NCBI RefSeq assembly: GCF_000715505.1
Contig: NZ_JHEH01000002.1
Span: 186,001-250,000, forward strand
Length of the DNA stretch: 64,000 nucleotides
Direction: 5' to 3'
Source of the DNA: Thioclava dalianensis
GTDB lineage: Bacteria; Pseudomonadota; Alphaproteobacteria; Rhodobacterales; Rhodobacteraceae
This document shows, one piece after another, positions 62,184-64,000 of this stretch. Position numbers and translations under genes: made by a program. The first letter of the stretch is position 1, and the number at the start of each line of letters is the position of its first letter. The notes below the pieces were generated by a model, which had not been told where the DNA came from, did no database searches, and was given only the letters and a program-made list of their open reading frames with translations.

Positions 62184-63311
62184 GTGACAGGTACTTTGAA
62201 CCGCAGGGCCGTTTTGACGGGCCTATCGGCGACGCTATTGACCGCTTCTTGCGGTTTGCCGCGTTCCGGCCCCAATAAACGGCAAATCTATTCCGGTTCC
62301 GTTTTGCGCCATGGCGACGCATTCGTCGTCAAGGTCAATGATTTCGTAACCCGCGAAACCGCAGTGCAACCGGCATTGGGTTTCACCAGCCAATTCATCA
62401 ATGCCGGACCGATCGGCTCGGACACGATCCGCGCAGGCGACACGCTGAGCCTGACGATCTGGGAGAACGTCGATGACGGGCTTCTCGCCAATAAAGGCGC
62501 CAACGCGACCCAGCTTCAGCAGGTGCAGGTCGACGGATCGGGCTATATTTTCGTGCCCTATGCCGGTCGCATCAAGGCCGCTGGCAACACACCCGACGGG
62601 CTGCGCCGCATCATCACCGCCAAGCTCGACACCCAGACCCCCGATCCGCAGGTGCTCGTCACCCGGACGGCAGGCGATGGCGCCACCGTCTCGGTCATGG
62701 GCGCGATCAATGGTCAGGGCGTGTACCCGATCGAACGGCCCACCCGCACGCTGTCTGCAATGATCGCCCGCGCAGGCGGCGTCTCGATCAAGCCCGAAGT
62801 AGCGCGCATCACCGTCAAACGCGGCAAGATGGCGGAATCGATCTGGCTCAAGGATCTCTACGACAATCCGCAGATGGATATCGCGCTGCGCGCCAATGAC
62901 GTGATCCTTGTCGAACAAGATCAGCGCGCCTTCACAGCGCTTGGTGCCACCGGCAGTCAGGCACGCGTGCCCTTCGAAACCCAGACGCTCTCGGCGCTCG
63001 ACGCCATCGCGACCGTCGGCGGGCTGCAAACCAACCTCGCCGATCCAACGGGTGTGTTCGTGCTGCGCAATGAGCCCGCCGCAATCGCCAACAAGGTGCT
63101 TGGACGCACGGATCTGGTGGGCGATCAGCGCATGATCTACGTGCTGGATCTGACCGAGCCGAACGGCATGTTCATGGCCCGCGATTTCGTGATCCGCGAC
63201 GGCGATACGGTCTATGTCACAGAGGCGCCCTTCGTGCAATGGCAAAAGACGCTCTCGGCGATCACCTCTCCGCTTGGCACGGCGGCGACGATCAACAACC
63301 TCGCCAATTGA
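62184..63311 (+). CDS. kpsD: Capsule export outer-membrane lipoprotein (KpsD/Wza family)
   Basis: A 375-residue polysaccharide export protein. It is a lipoprotein: the lipobox LTASC places the modified Cys at about residue 23. The export domain has IRAGDTLSLTIWENVDDG and GYIFVPYAGRIKAAG, and SLBB-like segments include VSVMGAINGQGVYPI. GTG start after GAGGAGC. Its stop overlaps kpsC by one base. Confidence 0.85.
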   Translation: MTGTLNRRAVLTGLSATLLTASCGLPRSGPNKRQIYSGSVLRHGDAFVVKVNDFVTRETAVQPALGFTSQFINAGPIGSDTIRAGDTLSLTIWENVDDGLLANKGANATQLQQVQVDGSGYIFVPYAGRIKAAGNTPDGLRRIITAKLDTQTPDPQVLVTRTAGDGATVSVMGAINGQGVYPIERPTRTLSAMIARAGGVSIKPEVARITVKRGKMAESIWLKDLYDNPQMDIALRANDVILVEQDQRAFTALGATGSQARVPFETQTLSALDAIATVGGLQTNLADPTGVFVLRNEPAAIANKVLGRTDLVGDQRMIYVLDLTEPNGMFMARDFVIRDGDTVYVTEAPFVQWQKTLSAITSPLGTAATINNLAN

Positions 63312-64000
63312 TGACGCAGCGAGACGACAACATGGCCGCCGGGAATACGTCCCGGCGGCTTTTCTATTACAATGCGGGCATGCTGCGCCAAAGACGGCTG
63401 CGCGCCATCTTGCATGCGGCGGACTATCAGCTGCGGCTGGGTCTTCCCGGCCCTGAAGACGCCGTGGCCGTCTGGGGCCGCTCGCCCTATGCCGCGCGTG
63501 GCGAGGCGATCGCGGCGCGGCGCGGGAGCGGGCTGATCCGGCTGGAAGACGCTTTCCTGCGCTCGGTACACCCCGGACGGATGGGCAGCGCGCCGCTTGG
63601 GATCTTGATCGACCCCGAAGGCGTGCATTTCGACAGCGCCACCCCGTCACGCATCGAGCGCATGCTGGCTCGCGAGCCGCTGGACGATGGTGCGGTTTTA
63701 CAGCGCGCCCGTGATGGAATTGCCCGACTTCGCGCTCTGAACTTGTCGAAATACAACAATTTCGACCCGACGCTTGCCGCGCCACCGCCCGGCTATGTGC
63801 TGGTCATCGACCAGACAAAGGGCGATGCGTCCGTCACCCATGGCGGTGGCTCGGTTGCGATGTTTCGCGAAATGCTGGCGGTTGCACGCATCGAAAACCC
63901 CGGCGCGCCCATCGTCATAAAGAGCCATCCCGAGACGCGGGCCGGTCTGCGCGCCGGGCACTATGATGCGCAAAGCGGCGATGCCAACACCACGCTTTGT
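63311..64000 (+). CDS. kpsC: Capsule polysaccharide biosynthesis protein KpsC, partial
   Basis: Open to the window end (230 residues seen). RRLFYYNAGMLRQRR, LRLGLPGPEDAVAVWGRSP, SAPLGILIDPEGVHFDS, and YVLVIDQTKGDASVTHGG are KpsC blocks. It makes the Kdo linker with KpsS. The first 14 codons contain a strong hairpin; starts at 63311 and 63332 are possible, so the N-terminus is uncertain. Confidence 0.82.
   Translation, partial: MTQRDDNMAAGNTSRRLFYYNAGMLRQRRLRAILHAADYQLRLGLPGPEDAVAVWGRSPYAARGEAIAARRGSGLIRLEDAFLRSVHPGRMGSAPLGILIDPEGVHFDSATPSRIERMLAREPLDDGAVLQRARDGIARLRALNLSKYNNFDPTLAAPPPGYVLVIDQTKGDASVTHGGGSVAMFREMLAVARIENPGAPIVIKSHPETRAGLRAGHYDAQSGDANTTLC
63335..63363 (+). terminator. Terminator-like hairpin within the kpsC 5' end
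   Basis: GCCGCCGGGA (63335-63344) pairs with TCCCGGCGGC (63350-63359) over a 5-base loop, then TTTT. This is a canonical intrinsic terminator shape located just after kpsD and inside the kpsC frame. Confidence 0.65.

Noticed and set aside
62235-63785. 516-codon open frame opposite kpsD
   Set aside because: No recognisable motif and it spans two real genes and a terminator-like hairpin.
1-64000. CRISPR arrays, insertion sequences or prophage
   Set aside because: No regular direct repeats, transposase, integrase or phage genes were seen.

Overview
The window is about 64 kb of GC-rich DNA from an alphaproteobacterium, most likely a Rhodobacterales/Paracoccaceae member. The clues are the tRNA-His without an encoded G-1 and with A73, a RibB fused to a cysteine-less GTP cyclohydrolase II-like domain, MmcB, and a short LOV protein of the Rhodobacter type. 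The genus cannot be fixed from this sequence alone.

Layout. 1-4.4 kb: a partial GntR/HutC-type regulator divergent from a coupled set of flavin monooxygenase, aldo/keto reductase and flavin reductase, then a PHP metallohydrolase. 4.5-9.5 kb: a minus-strand operon of GMC alcohol oxidoreductase, an internally deleted acyl-CoA ligase, aldehyde dehydrogenase and TetR, with a palindromic operator upstream. 10-14.4 kb: tRNA-Arg, a GNAT, catechol genes catB-catA behind a CatM/BenM-type box, a BaiN-like flavoprotein and tRNA-Gln. 14.9-34.6 kb: a succinoglycan-type exopolysaccharide locus (ExoY, ExoF, ExoP, ExoM/A/L-like transferases, ExoQ, ExoK, ExoO/U-like transferases). 34.6-38.1 kb: an anti-sigma/ECF sigma pair, a DUF4394 protein and an aldo/keto reductase. 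38.2-45.9 kb: a polyamine module (PotF-A-H-I-like ABC transporter, amine oxidase, GntR regulator, aminotransferase). 45.9-51.4 kb: an EmrAB-like pump with MarR, then YeiH with LysR. 51.4-55.9 kb: a LOV photoreceptor, a giant CheB-CheR-PAS-HWE kinase and a receiver. 56-60.6 kb: tRNA-His, MmcB, a likely 6S RNA, LapA, NusB and ribH-ribBX-ribE. 60.8-64 kb: capsule export genes kpsS-kpsD-kpsC, the last cut by the window edge.

The most notable system lies inside the exopolysaccharide locus (about 16.9-25.0 kb). It is a complete lasso-peptide cluster: a 46-residue precursor with a Y-x2-P-x-L-x3-G-x5-T leader and a Gly1/Asp9 core, then B1 (RRE), B2 (leader peptidase), C (macrolactam synthetase), an HPr-kinase-like tailoring kinase and an ABC exporter, all joined by 4-bp stop/start overlaps. 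A nucleotidyltransferase-family gene and a coupled glycosyltransferase lie divergently. The core ends in serine, the residue that lasso kinases of this type modify, so the likely product is a phosphorylated and perhaps glycosylated lasso peptide.

Several regulatory sites can be read directly: probable operators for TetR, CatM/BenM-type LysR, FCD-GntR (two matching sites) and MarR, and several hairpins that look like terminators or attenuators.
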